In this document: positions 6,713 to 14,449 of the stretch, in pieces | How the letters are laid out: every line of letters begins with the position of its first letter | How positions within the stretch are numbered: the first letter of the stretch is position 1 | NCBI GenBank assembly: GCA_021776775.1 | Contig: JAJFFE010000331.1 | Span: 1-34,721 of the forward strand | Direction: 5' to 3' | Length of the DNA: 34,721 bases | Origin: Planctomycetota bacterium | Lineage (GTDB): Bacteria > Planctomycetota > UBA8108 > UBA1146 > JAJFFE01 | The notes under the pieces: generated by a model | Told to the model about the DNA's origin: nothing | The model's input: only the letters and a program-made list of their open reading frames with translations | Database searches by the model: none | Position numbers and translations under genes: made by a program

Positions 6713-9310
6713 TTAGTTGAAGAGCGCTGCCTCTTCGTCCCGGATCACGGTGATCTGAGCGTTGAGCAACACGAACAGGTTCGACTGCATCCGCGCCTCA
6801 CCTTTACGGCCGAACAGCAAGTTCAGGCCGGGCAAGTGACTGGTCCACGGAATACCGGCTTGCTGCTTCTGCGTGATGGTGCGCTTCAGACCACCGACCA
6901 ACACCGTACCACCGTCCGGGACGGTAACCGTGGTCTTGATCTTGGTCACGTTGAGCACCGGGAACTCGACGTTCAGGTTCGTCAGGTTGAGCGTCAGGTT
7001 CTTGAACCGCGACGGCAACTTGACAGCGAGCGTCGGCTCGATCTCGAGGATCACGTACTTACGGTCGTGACTGACCGTCGGTCGCACCTGCAGGATCGAT
7101 CCCGAGTTCAAGATTCCGATGACCGGGTTGATCACCGGGATAACACCCGTCTGGTTGACTTCAGCGTCCTTGATGTACGCCTCTTGATCGATGACCAAGG
7201 AGTGCGAGATCTGGCCGTTGAACGCGGTCACCCGCGGAGCGTCGAGCTGCTTGAACTGCTGATCTTTGGCGTTCGCTTCCAAGACAGCCTCGAGAATGTA
7301 GTTATCGAGGATGTTGTACTGGAGAGCAAAACCGCCCTGAGATGTCAGCTGGAACGGAGCGACCTGGCTCCCCAACGGCTGCGAGAACGCGTTGAACACT
7401 GCGGCGCGGACGTTGGTCTGCCCCTGAGCGTCGACGAACTCGTAACCGGGAGAAATCTGCGTTCCGTTACCGTCGATATCGTTGATCGGGTTCGGCAGGT
7501 TCGAGGCGAACGGGTTACCGAAGTCGATACCGATCGATTGCAGAAAGTTGTCCTGCAGATCGATGAAGCGCGCCTCCACCGTGACCATGATCCCGGTGTT
7601 CTTGCGCAGCGCTTCGAGCAGTTCGTTGATCTTCTGATGGTTCGCGTAGGTCGATCGAACGACGAGCTTGCCGTTCTCGATCTTGACGCTCTCCCCTTCG
7701 CCGACTTCGCTCTCTTCGCCGCCGATGGCCTTCTCGACCAACTCGACCAAGAGGTCGCTGTCGATATCGGTACCGCCGTCGTCGTCGTCGTCGCCGAGGT
7801 CGAGGATCGACCCGCCGCCGCCACCGCCGCCGCCGCCGCCTTCTTCTTCATCGAGCGCAAGCTGCGGCGCGATGAAGTCGGGCGGGCTCGAGATCACGTC
7901 CGTGACGGGATAGAACTCGAGGAAGAGGTCTTCGCGGATCGAATCCGCCGGGCCGATCATCACGGCGCCGGACTTCAGTCGGTATGAGAACTTCGGATCG
8001 CGCGTATCGAGCACGAGACGAAGCACGTTCTTGAGCGGAAGCCCTTTGACCTGCGCCAAGCGAACCGGATTGTCATCCGCTTCGAGCGCGTCGCGCGCTT
8101 CTTTGGTCAGCACGAAGTTGACGCCCGAGATGTTCTGCAGGAACGTCATTACTTCGTTGAAGTCCTGGTCGTCGAATTCGACGTCGACCGGCTTCTGGAG
8201 CTTCAGCTGAATGGCCGCGTCTTCGGTCGACGCTTCGCCGAGAAGCCGGTCACTGAGACTCATGTTCTTGCGAGCGATGCGCTTCCACTGGTCCCGGTCC
8301 GGGAAGTTGAAGACACGTGCGTACGGGATCTCCGAGCGACGCTGACTCATGTTCGTCGATCGCCACTCACGCTCGGCGCGTTCGGCAATCTTCATGCGTC
8401 GGTAGAGAGCGTCGAGTTCCTTCGACTTGTTGCGAAGGCGGCGAGCCTTGGAGTTCGACGCGTCCAAGTCGAGGACCTGATCGGTCAGTCGAACGACCTC
8501 GCCGTACTCTTTCGCCCGGTAGGCAATTCCCGATCGATCCATGAGGCGATCGATGCGGTTCTTGACAAATTCCAGCGACTGTCGGCGCTGCGAATCAGCT
8601 CCCTCCCGAACACGGAGTTCGAGATCTTCGCGCTGGGCAATGCCTTCGCGCTGCGCTGCCGCATCGGCCTCACCCTTGGCGCCGTTCGCACGGGCGCGGA
8701 TGTCGGTCAGATCGACGTTGTATGGGAACCACTCGATACGCTCGAGCAGTCGATCGAAGGTGCGCACGGCGTCTTCGTTCTGGCCCTCGTCCATTAGACG
8801 ACGGCCGTCGATGAACATGCGCTCCATCTCGAGGATCGACTGTTGACGAAGAACGCGCTCCTCGGACGCTTGCGCTCGCGCGACGTCCTGAAGTCCCGCT
8901 CGGTCGCCGACGATGAAGTGAACGCGATTCAAGAGCTCGCGCGCCTTCTCGTTCGTCGGGTCGAGGCGCAGTGCCTCTTCGAGCCGGCTCTCGGCGTCTT
9001 GGTATCGCAGCTCCGTCACGAGCTTTTCAGCTGCGCGCGTTGCCGCTTGTGAGGCGACCCTTCGCTCCTGACCCTGCAAGGTCAGGTCGTTCATGAGGTC
9101 GTCCGCACCGTCTTGCATGCGCGCGCCGGCTGCGGCCGCACGAAATCCGTCACCCGGTGCCGGGTTGACGTCTTTCGCCGGCGCCGAAGCCTTCGGCGTC
9201 TCGGTCGGACTCATCTCGACGGGTGTCGCGCACCCGGCGAGCAGGATCACTGTCAGACTCAGGGCACAGGAGTTGATCACCCCGCACCGCTTCTCCAGCC
9301 AGTCCTTCAT
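6713..9310 (-). CDS. Secretin lipoprotein with N-terminal helical/TPR region (PilQ/GspD family)
   Basis: The ATG at 9310 is chosen because AGGAGAGG precedes it and the product then starts with a lipoprotein signal (lipobox LLAGC, Cys27). A GTG at 9385 would bury that signal. The 865 residues comprise a helical, TPR-like and Arg/Glu-rich region (about 75-320), an STN/N0-like domain (about 370-455), an insert with ten consecutive glycines and a DDDDD run (about 486-515), an N1-type domain (about 540-570), and the secretin barrel (about 575-860). The barrel carries the diagnostic VPDGGTVLVGG motif near its end. Secretins form the outer-membrane pore of type IV pili or type II secretion. It is the last gene after the pilM-N-like cluster and fits the pilQ position. 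The helical N-terminal part is unusual for PilQ. Confidence 0.93.
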   Translation of the reverse strand: MKDWLEKRCGVINSCALSLTVILLAGCATPVEMSPTETPKASAPAKDVNPAPGDGFRAAAAGARMQDGADDLMNDLTLQGQERRVASQAATRAAEKLVTELRYQDAESRLEEALRLDPTNEKARELLNRVHFIVGDRAGLQDVARAQASEERVLRQQSILEMERMFIDGRRLMDEGQNEDAVRTFDRLLERIEWFPYNVDLTDIRARANGAKGEADAAAQREGIAQREDLELRVREGADSQRRQSLEFVKNRIDRLMDRSGIAYRAKEYGEVVRLTDQVLDLDASNSKARRLRNKSKELDALYRRMKIAERAEREWRSTNMSQRRSEIPYARVFNFPDRDQWKRIARKNMSLSDRLLGEASTEDAAIQLKLQKPVDVEFDDQDFNEVMTFLQNISGVNFVLTKEARDALEADDNPVRLAQVKGLPLKNVLRLVLDTRDPKFSYRLKSGAVMIGPADSIREDLFLEFYPVTDVISSPPDFIAPQLALDEEEGGGGGGGGGGSILDLGDDDDDGGTDIDSDLLVELVEKAIGGEESEVGEGESVKIENGKLVVRSTYANHQKINELLEALRKNTGIMVTVEARFIDLQDNFLQSIGIDFGNPFASNLPNPINDIDGNGTQISPGYEFVDAQGQTNVRAAVFNAFSQPLGSQVAPFQLTSQGGFALQYNILDNYILEAVLEANAKDQQFKQLDAPRVTAFNGQISHSLVIDQEAYIKDAEVNQTGVIPVINPVIGILNSGSILQVRPTVSHDRKYVILEIEPTLAVKLPSRFKNLTLNLTNLNVEFPVLNVTKIKTTVTVPDGGTVLVGGLKRTITQKQQAGIPWTSHLPGLNLLFGRKGEARMQSNLFVLLNAQITVIRDEEAALFN

Positions 9311-9665
9311 CTTCGCCTCTCCTAACGCCGCCGCCTTCGGACGTCGTGCAAGTGTCGATTCGAGGAAACCCTCGAACCGTCTCACTCCCCTACGACAGCC
9401 ACACGGCAGCGCCGGTCAGTTCGCCTCGGGACGCTCAGGAAGGAACGCGTCCCACGACTCACGATCGGCAGCCACGCGAGGCAGCGCCCATCCGAGCCTA
9501 TTTCCCTATCCACTCCGAAATCGAACCGTAATTCCGTCTCAGGACGGTCATCACGGCCCGAGAAGAACTCCTCACGCCCGCAGTTGCGGGCTCCCCGCGA
9601 GGAACTCCAAGCCTGCGACGACTCCGAGTCACGCGCTTGCGTGTTCGGAGTCCAAAGAAGGCCGA
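9311..9665. other. Intergenic region upstream of the secretin gene
   Basis: No gene is seen in these 355 bases. Hairpins are prominent. There is a long imperfect stem at 9620-9652 just past the upstream gene's stop, a GC-rich stem at about 9576-9591 (CCCGC/GCGGG), and TTCGAGG/CCTCGAA at 9359-9376 in the secretin leader. The gap suggests the secretin may have its own promoter, but I cannot point to a convincing -35/-10 pair. Confidence 0.55.
9620..9652 (-). terminator. Stem-loop after the PilP-position gene, possible terminator
   Basis: GACTCCGA pairs with TCGGAGTC and CACGC with GCGTG, separated by a small asymmetric bulge and closed by a GCTT loop. It lies 14 bases after the stop at 9666 on the minus strand. 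No T-run follows, so termination may be partial or factor-dependent, allowing some read-through into the secretin gene. Confidence 0.45.
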
Positions 9666-10775
9666 CTAAAAGTCGTCATCACTACCCGTGGTGGGCGGTT
9701 TGGCCTTCGGCTTCTCTACTTCCGCTGCGGGTTTTTCGGCTTCGCCCTCGGCATCGCCTTCCCCGTCCCCTTCTGCCTCGATCGAGTCACCCACGACATC
9801 GCTCGCTTCGAGCGATCGCGCGGGTTCCTTCGCCCAGAGAATCAGCCGATCCTTCGTCACGACATCGATGAGTTCGACCTGGAACTCTTTGCCGCGTTCG
9901 GGGTGCGTTTTCTCGGACACTCGACGCAGTTTGTAATCGGTATCGAAGATTTTCGGAAGACCCGGCAAGTCGGTCGACTTGATCGCCGCGTAAAACTGAT
10001 CGCGATCCGGGTCGACCTTGTCCTCGTCGTAGTTCCAACGCTTCCGGTTGAGGAAGCAGCTTCCCGGCTTCCCGTCGCCCGTCATGGCGCGGGGGCTGGT
10101 CGCTACCCACACGATGTCGTGAGGAACCTCAGCGGAGTACTCTCCGGAAACCTGCGTGTCCTCGAGCTGCGTCGGGTCACCGAATCCAGCCTTGCTGTTG
10201 GACTTGGCGACGCTCACGACTCGATAGTCGTACGTCTTGCCAGATTCGACGTTGTCGATCTGGATCGAAAACTCGCCTTCTCCGGCCGGCACATCCGTGA
10301 CGGTCGTCCACGCCTCCGTCCCACTTTCGCGGGTTTCGATCGCCTGGCGCGTGATCTCACCGTGCATGACGGTGGCGCCCACGCCTTCGATGACGTGAAC
10401 CGGCTTGGTGAGGTCCTTGTCCCGCTTCTGAATGATCTTCGTCAGCTTAGGACCGGTGTGAGTCGACGGCTCGATAACGACGGCCTGAGACACTCTGGCG
10501 GCGCCGGGACGTCGGTAAAACGACCAGCGAGTGAATTGGGCTGACTCGTCCAACCCGGTGAATCCGGGGCGAATGGACTCGAGAACGTCGGGAGCGACCG
10601 CGGAAGGAAGGGTCTGATTCGGCCCGCCCTTCTCTTCGATCGCAGACTTGTGCGTTTTGATCTTTTCGACCGCGTCAGCCACCGGATCGGCCCCGAAGAG
10701 GGTGAATCCGATGAAACCTAGGATGATGATCGCCGCGGCACCGATCGCCAACTTGTCGAGGTTGGGATTGTTCAT
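9666..10775 (-). CDS. Membrane-anchored protein of unknown family in the PilP position
   Basis: This 369-residue protein has a short cytoplasmic start, one membrane helix (about residues 10-29, IGAAAIIILGFIGFTLFG) and a large extracytoplasmic part. Residues about 145-215 look beta-rich and resemble a fibronectin-III-like strand pattern (TWTTVTDVPAGEG-type turns and KTYDYRVVSVA). The C-terminal 40 residues are low-complexity acidic and Pro/Lys-rich, ending SDDDF. I do not recognise a named family. Its place between a PilO-like gene and a secretin suggests a role like PilP, which links the inner-membrane PilN/PilO pair to the secretin, but PilP is normally a lipoprotein. A GGAAGGAGTCGGAG stretch precedes the ATG. 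The role is inferred from gene order only. Confidence 0.8.
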   Translation of the reverse strand: MNNPNLDKLAIGAAAIIILGFIGFTLFGADPVADAVEKIKTHKSAIEEKGGPNQTLPSAVAPDVLESIRPGFTGLDESAQFTRWSFYRRPGAARVSQAVVIEPSTHTGPKLTKIIQKRDKDLTKPVHVIEGVGATVMHGEITRQAIETRESGTEAWTTVTDVPAGEGEFSIQIDNVESGKTYDYRVVSVAKSNSKAGFGDPTQLEDTQVSGEYSAEVPHDIVWVATSPRAMTGDGKPGSCFLNRKRWNYDEDKVDPDRDQFYAAIKSTDLPGLPKIFDTDYKLRRVSEKTHPERGKEFQVELIDVVTKDRLILWAKEPARSLEASDVVGDSIEAEGDGEGDAEGEAEKPAAEVEKPKAKPPTTGSDDDF

Positions 10776-10855
10776 GTTGCTCCGACTCCTTCCGCTACCG
10801 TTCGGTTCGCGTTCGCGAGGGAACGAACAGCGCGTGGTCGATGGTCGACCCGATG

Positions 10856-11686
10856 CTATTCCGTCTCAGTGGACTCTTCTGGTCTCGGCGACCAATCCTG
10901 TACGTCGAACGTGATGAGACAACGAACCATGGGTTCGCCCATGGGCTCCTTGCCCTCCGGAAGCGCCTCGACCAAATCGTAGACGAGGCTGTTGCGCGCC
11001 TTGGTGACGACGAGGTCGACCAACGAGACGTTGATCGTATCGTCGTTCAACAACTCGTTGACGTACGCGGCGATTTTCCCGGGCGGCAACCAGATGTTGG
11101 CTGTCGACTGAATGCTGGTGAAGTCCGGGTGCTGGAGACCCAGCTTGAGATCCGGCTTCTCCTTCTTGTCGTACTTCACCACGTCGCCACCGTGCGCGAT
11201 GACCTTCTGGATCACCGTACGTTGGACGTTCCACTGCTTCTGGTAAAGCTTCAGGTCTTCTTCTTTATTCATGTTCTTGAGACGGTCGAAGGGAACCTTC
11301 GCATCGGCCTCGAGACCCATGGCTTGGCGATACTGCTTCTCAAGCTCGACGAAACCGCCCTCGTAAACGACCGAGGTCCAGACTGCGAGGTTGTCTTGAC
11401 TCTGAGTGTCTTCGAAACGGTCGTCGCGCGCTTGGTACCACTGGCGGGCTGATTGCAGATTAGCCTCGTGGTTCTCGACGCGCTTACTAACGCGATCGAG
11501 TAGTTGCTCGGTGGGGAGCTCGGACTCCTCGCGCTTGGCGAGCTTGGAAAGCTTGCTGACCGCGCTGGTCACCTTCGCCTTCTTCTCCGAGTACGTGTTC
11601 CACTTCGGATAGATCACGACACCGAGCAAGATCAGCCAGACGAGAACGATTCCGCCGACGATTCCCCAGAATACGTTGGTCTTCAT
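10856..11686 (-). CDS. Single-pass membrane coiled-coil protein, PilO-like by position and layout
   Basis: This 276-residue protein has one N-terminal membrane helix (about residues 5-27, FWGIVGGIVLVWLILLGVVIYP). It is followed by a charged helical stretch likely to be a coiled coil (about 30-100) and a mixed C-terminal domain (about 150-265). This is the layout of PilO and GspM proteins of the pilus/secretion inner-membrane platform. Its start lies just after the TAG of the fused PilM-PilN gene (11693), so the two are co-transcribed. Sequence motifs alone would not identify it; the assignment depends on topology and neighbours. It would act in the periplasm, pairing with the PilN part of the upstream protein. 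Confidence 0.8.
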   Translation of the reverse strand: MKTNVFWGIVGGIVLVWLILLGVVIYPKWNTYSEKKAKVTSAVSKLSKLAKREESELPTEQLLDRVSKRVENHEANLQSARQWYQARDDRFEDTQSQDNLAVWTSVVYEGGFVELEKQYRQAMGLEADAKVPFDRLKNMNKEEDLKLYQKQWNVQRTVIQKVIAHGGDVVKYDKKEKPDLKLGLQHPDFTSIQSTANIWLPPGKIAAYVNELLNDDTINVSLVDLVVTKARNSLVYDLVEALPEGKEPMGEPMVRCLITFDVQDWSPRPEESTETE

Positions 11687-11692
11687 TTCGCC

Positions 11693-13594
11693 CTACTTTC
11701 CTTGCTCGTCGCCGGCGGTCGGCAGCGGCTCAGCGTGCTGGTACCAACGCAATGAGAATGGGTGGAACTCACCCTGTATCTCTGCATCGCCTCGGGTCCC
11801 ACCGGATCCGGTGCTGTCTCGAAGGCGAGCGTGCTTCATGTAGAGGGTGTCGAGCTTCGTCTCCTTGACGACTTTGATCGGCGAGACCTCGAGGTCGGCC
11901 TGACCCGTCTTAGCGCGGAGCTCCGCCTGCAGCGGTCCGATGACCCACTTGTCGATGAACTTCTGGTTGTCGTCCTGAGAGCCTTGGACTTCGATCGCGG
12001 CAGTCACCACGAATTCGTACGCCCAACACGTCTTGGTCAAGTCGACGGCCTTGGTGCTCTTGTCGAGCGCCTTGCCGTTAGCGTCGAGCAACACGCGCTG
12101 GCTCTCGAACTGAAGCAGCCACGCCTTCTTGATATTGATGTCGCGCTGCGACACCTCCAAGTCACCGAGATCCGGCGCCGCCGCAGCCATGTTCACTCCG
12201 GCCGGAACCTCGACCGTGCCCGTGGCGGCTTCTTCGGTGGGCAACCCGGCCATAGTCGCGCTCAGGGCGGCGAACGCGATCGAGGGTTGTTGACGATTCT
12301 TCGCGACGATCGCGAGCTCCGCCGCAGCCGCCGCCAACGCCTCTTCTTTGTCGGCGAGCGCCTTGAGCGCTTTGTCGTTCTTGCTCAGCGTCGATGCGAC
12401 CTTGGCGGACTCGAGCGCGGCGTCGGCCTGTTCGATCTTGCCGTTCAAGTTCACGAACAAGAACGCGATCACGATGAACAAGCTTGCGGCCGCCGCAATG
12501 ACCACCTTCTGCTTGGACTTGAAGCTGATCTCTTCTTGTCGCTCCTGCGGCAGCAGGTTGACATCGATCGCGGTGTCACTGAGCGCTTGGATCCCTTGGC
12601 CGACCACGGTGGCGAACGCGGGGAACTCCTGCTGCAGTAACGCAACGTTCGAATCGCGATTGACGCGCAACCGGTGGAACCCTTTTTCGACGTGAACCTT
12701 GAATCGAAGGTGCTCCTGCAGGAAACGCTGCAAGCCGATGAGCTTGGCGCCGTTTCCGAACAAGAAAACGTCTTCGAACTTCACGTCACCCGCCTGCGAC
12801 TTGTAGAAGCCGACGGAGCGGTGAATCTCGTTGACGAACTCTTTGAGGATAGGCTGAACGACTTGGTAGACCTTCGCTGCTTGCTCTTTGTTGCCAGACG
12901 CAGTCAGCTTGATCTTCTCTGCTTCGTCGAACTGAAGCTTGAACTTCTCTTGGATGGTCTGGGTGATGTCGTTCCCGGCGATACCGAGGTTTCGAACCCA
13001 GAAGCGTCCACCGTCGACGATGAGCAGGTCGGTGTGGTCAGATCCTATGTCGATGATCACGGTCGGCTTGGTCGGCCGTAGATCGAATTGCACGTAGTTG
13101 AGCAATCCTATGTACCCGATGGAGATGTGGTCCGGAGAGATTCCATTCTGCTCGAAATCGAGAATGAAGTCCGAGATCACCTCCTTGCGAACCGCGAAGA
13201 GGCCGATTTCTTTTTCGACCGCGCCGTCATCGGATTCGCACACGTGATAGTCCCAAATGACTTCGTCAATCGGGAAGGGGATCTGCTGCTGCGCTTCGTA
13301 GCCGATCATCTCTTCCAGCTTCTTCGCATCGACAGGCGGAAGCTGAATGAATCGGGAGAATGCCGAGTGCCCCGGGTGAGACACGATGACTGGGCAGTTC
13401 ATCTCATTTCGGCCGGCGAATGTGCGCAATGCATCCTTCGGCGCCTGGAGGCTCTCGATGCCCCCTGCTTCGACGGGAAAGTCTACCTTGTCGACCGCCA
13501 GTATCTCGATGCTGTTCCGCTCGCGGTGCATCTTGACGGCCTTGAGGGAAGACTTTCCGACGTCGACGCTCCATACCGTCTGGAAAGTCGCCAT
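11693..13594 (-). CDS. pilM: Fused PilM-PilN type IV pilus assembly protein
   Basis: Residues 1 to about 340 are PilM, an actin-like ATPase-fold protein of the type IV pilus platform. The phosphate-1 segment VWSVDVGKSSLKAVKM is at the N-terminus, a second nucleotide loop VIIDIGSDHTDLLIV is near residues 179-193, and LFGNGAKL is near 278-285. At residues 344-349 comes DVNLLP, matching the INLLP peptide at the PilN N-terminus that normally binds the PilM groove. A membrane helix (about 363-383) and a periplasmic helical/PilN-like region follow to residue 633. So PilM and PilN are joined in one chain. AGAGAGGGG precedes the ATG. It is the first gene of the leftward pilus-like cluster. Pilins and the PilB/PilT motor ATPases are not in this window. 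Confidence 0.9.
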   Translation of the reverse strand: MATFQTVWSVDVGKSSLKAVKMHRERNSIEILAVDKVDFPVEAGGIESLQAPKDALRTFAGRNEMNCPVIVSHPGHSAFSRFIQLPPVDAKKLEEMIGYEAQQQIPFPIDEVIWDYHVCESDDGAVEKEIGLFAVRKEVISDFILDFEQNGISPDHISIGYIGLLNYVQFDLRPTKPTVIIDIGSDHTDLLIVDGGRFWVRNLGIAGNDITQTIQEKFKLQFDEAEKIKLTASGNKEQAAKVYQVVQPILKEFVNEIHRSVGFYKSQAGDVKFEDVFLFGNGAKLIGLQRFLQEHLRFKVHVEKGFHRLRVNRDSNVALLQQEFPAFATVVGQGIQALSDTAIDVNLLPQERQEEISFKSKQKVVIAAAASLFIVIAFLFVNLNGKIEQADAALESAKVASTLSKNDKALKALADKEEALAAAAAELAIVAKNRQQPSIAFAALSATMAGLPTEEAATGTVEVPAGVNMAAAAPDLGDLEVSQRDINIKKAWLLQFESQRVLLDANGKALDKSTKAVDLTKTCWAYEFVVTAAIEVQGSQDDNQKFIDKWVIGPLQAELRAKTGQADLEVSPIKVVKETKLDTLYMKHARLRDSTGSGGTRGDAEIQGEFHPFSLRWYQHAEPLPTAGDEQGK

Positions 13595-13881
13595 GAAACC
13601 CCTCTCTGATCCACTCTCGCCCCTTGAGCACCAGTGAAGCGATTCACTCGACGCCGAGGTAGATCGTGGCTCCGCTCAACCTGCTTCATCGACCAACACG
13701 CATGCCGCTTTGGCCGCCCAGGTGTCAAACACACGAGGCAAACCGACAGTAGCACACGGGGCCGCTTGATCCTGAAGCGCATCGTCAGCGAATGAACGGG
13801 GATCGCAACCATCCGTCTCGACGCCTCGTCGGCGCCGAACCGTGGATTGCGTGTCACCGATCTCCCACGCTGATTCGCTTC

Positions 13882-13929
13882 TTCTTCCGTAGCGCTCTTC
13901 TTCCGCAGCGCTCGTCTTCCGTAGTACCG
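13882..13929. repeat. Three 16-bp tandem repeats
   Basis: TTCTTCCGTAGCGCTC (13882-13897) is followed directly by TTCTTCCGCAGCGCTC (13898-13913), which differs at one position, and then by GTCTTCCGTAGTACCG (13914-13929), a more diverged copy. They lie in the gene-free leader upstream of pilM. No function is evident; they may be repeated binding sites or slippage products. Confidence 0.7.
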
Positions 13930-14002
13930 AGAACCCCTCGAACGTTCAGCTCGTTGCTGGACGCCCGACCCCTAACACGGCGCAATGTCCCGTAGCAGTT
14001 CA

Positions 14003-14070
14003 CAGTTTCGCGCTCCAAACAGTCGATGTCCCAAAACAGCTTAGGTTCTGAAGCAGCTCATGTTCTGCGC
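14003..14070. repeat. Degenerate 17-bp-period repeat, about four units
   Basis: Units beginning CAGT or CAGC occur at 14003, 14020, 14037 and 14054, exactly 17 bases apart. Three of them continue with a GATGTCC/TAGGTTC/CATGTTC-like core and an A-rich end. Two further CAGTGT units at 14075 and 14093 continue the series with spacing 21 and 18. The regular period close to 1.6 helical turns in the pilM leader suggests either an array of weak binding sites or an eroded minisatellite. Confidence 0.55.
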
Positions 14071-14300
14071 AAATCAGTGTTCCGTGACAGATCAGTGTGC
14101 CTAACTCGTGAAACTCGGAAGGGCGACACGGTGTTGCCCTCTACACGATCCCAGCGCCTACCCACAAAACCAGCGCTGTTCTCGACACGTGCTCCGCGAA
14201 GCTGTCGGTCCCTCGTCGCGTTCCCCCGTAGTACAACTCGAAGTACAAGTCGGGACGCGCGCGAAGGATCGACCCATCGGGTCTTCGGCAAAGGGTTTGG

Positions 14301-14328
14301 AGTATAGAGAAGCCCAATCCTTTGTCAA
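14301..14328 (-). promoter_or_regulatory. Near-consensus sigma70-type promoter pointing toward pilM
   Basis: On the minus strand TTGACA (14328-14323) is followed after 16 bases by TATACT (14306-14301). This is 11 of 12 matches to the consensus hexamers, striking in such GC-rich DNA. Transcription would begin near 14294 and run leftward through the gene-free region into the pilM-N gene at 13594. It lies beyond the stop of the uracil-DNA glycosylase gene, so it cannot serve that gene. Confidence 0.65.
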
Positions 14329-14449
14329 CACGCCCAAAGGCCGACGAATCACGCAGATGGCACAGTTGAACCCGGTTGCCGACGCAAGCCTTCTCAGAAT
14401 GAGGAATGCGCTCGATGCGGCGCCGTGATGGCGGCTAATTTTCGACGAC

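Larger units (their letters stand above)
13595..14449. other. 855-base gene-free region with promoter and short tandem repeats
   Basis: No frame here looks coding: the open frames are Arg/Ser-rich, have no homology I recognise, and lack ribosome sites. On the minus strand a near-consensus promoter (14301-14328) points toward pilM with a leader of about 700 bases. The leader contains a 17-base-period degenerate repeat (14003-14070), a 16-base tandem triplet (13882-13929) and a hairpin at 14120-14140. A second TTGACA lies at 13723-13728 (minus) with only a weak GGCATG in the -10 place. The stretch may be a long structured leader, a non-coding RNA, or decayed sequence. Confidence 0.6.

Noticed and set aside
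6836..7987. 383-residue open frame on the plus strand
   Set aside because: Antisense shadow of the secretin gene, rich in Arg, Asp and Val, without recognisable motifs.
9093..10544. 483-residue open frame on the plus strand
   Set aside because: It spans the end of one minus-strand gene, an intergenic region with hairpins and the start of another. Composition is Arg/Ser-rich and no domain is seen.
13701..13728. Second promoter close to pilM
   Set aside because: TTGACA is present, but the hexamer 17 bases downstream is GGCATG, a poor -10. It is mentioned in the gap entry but not called.
13483..13857. 124-residue minus-strand frame upstream of pilM
   Set aside because: It overlaps the pilM start in another frame, is Arg-rich and lacks any ribosome site. 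It is more likely non-coding leader.
14003..14110. Possible CRISPR array
   Set aside because: The units are 17-18 bases apart and degenerate, with no 23-37-base conserved repeat and no unique spacers. No cas genes are near.
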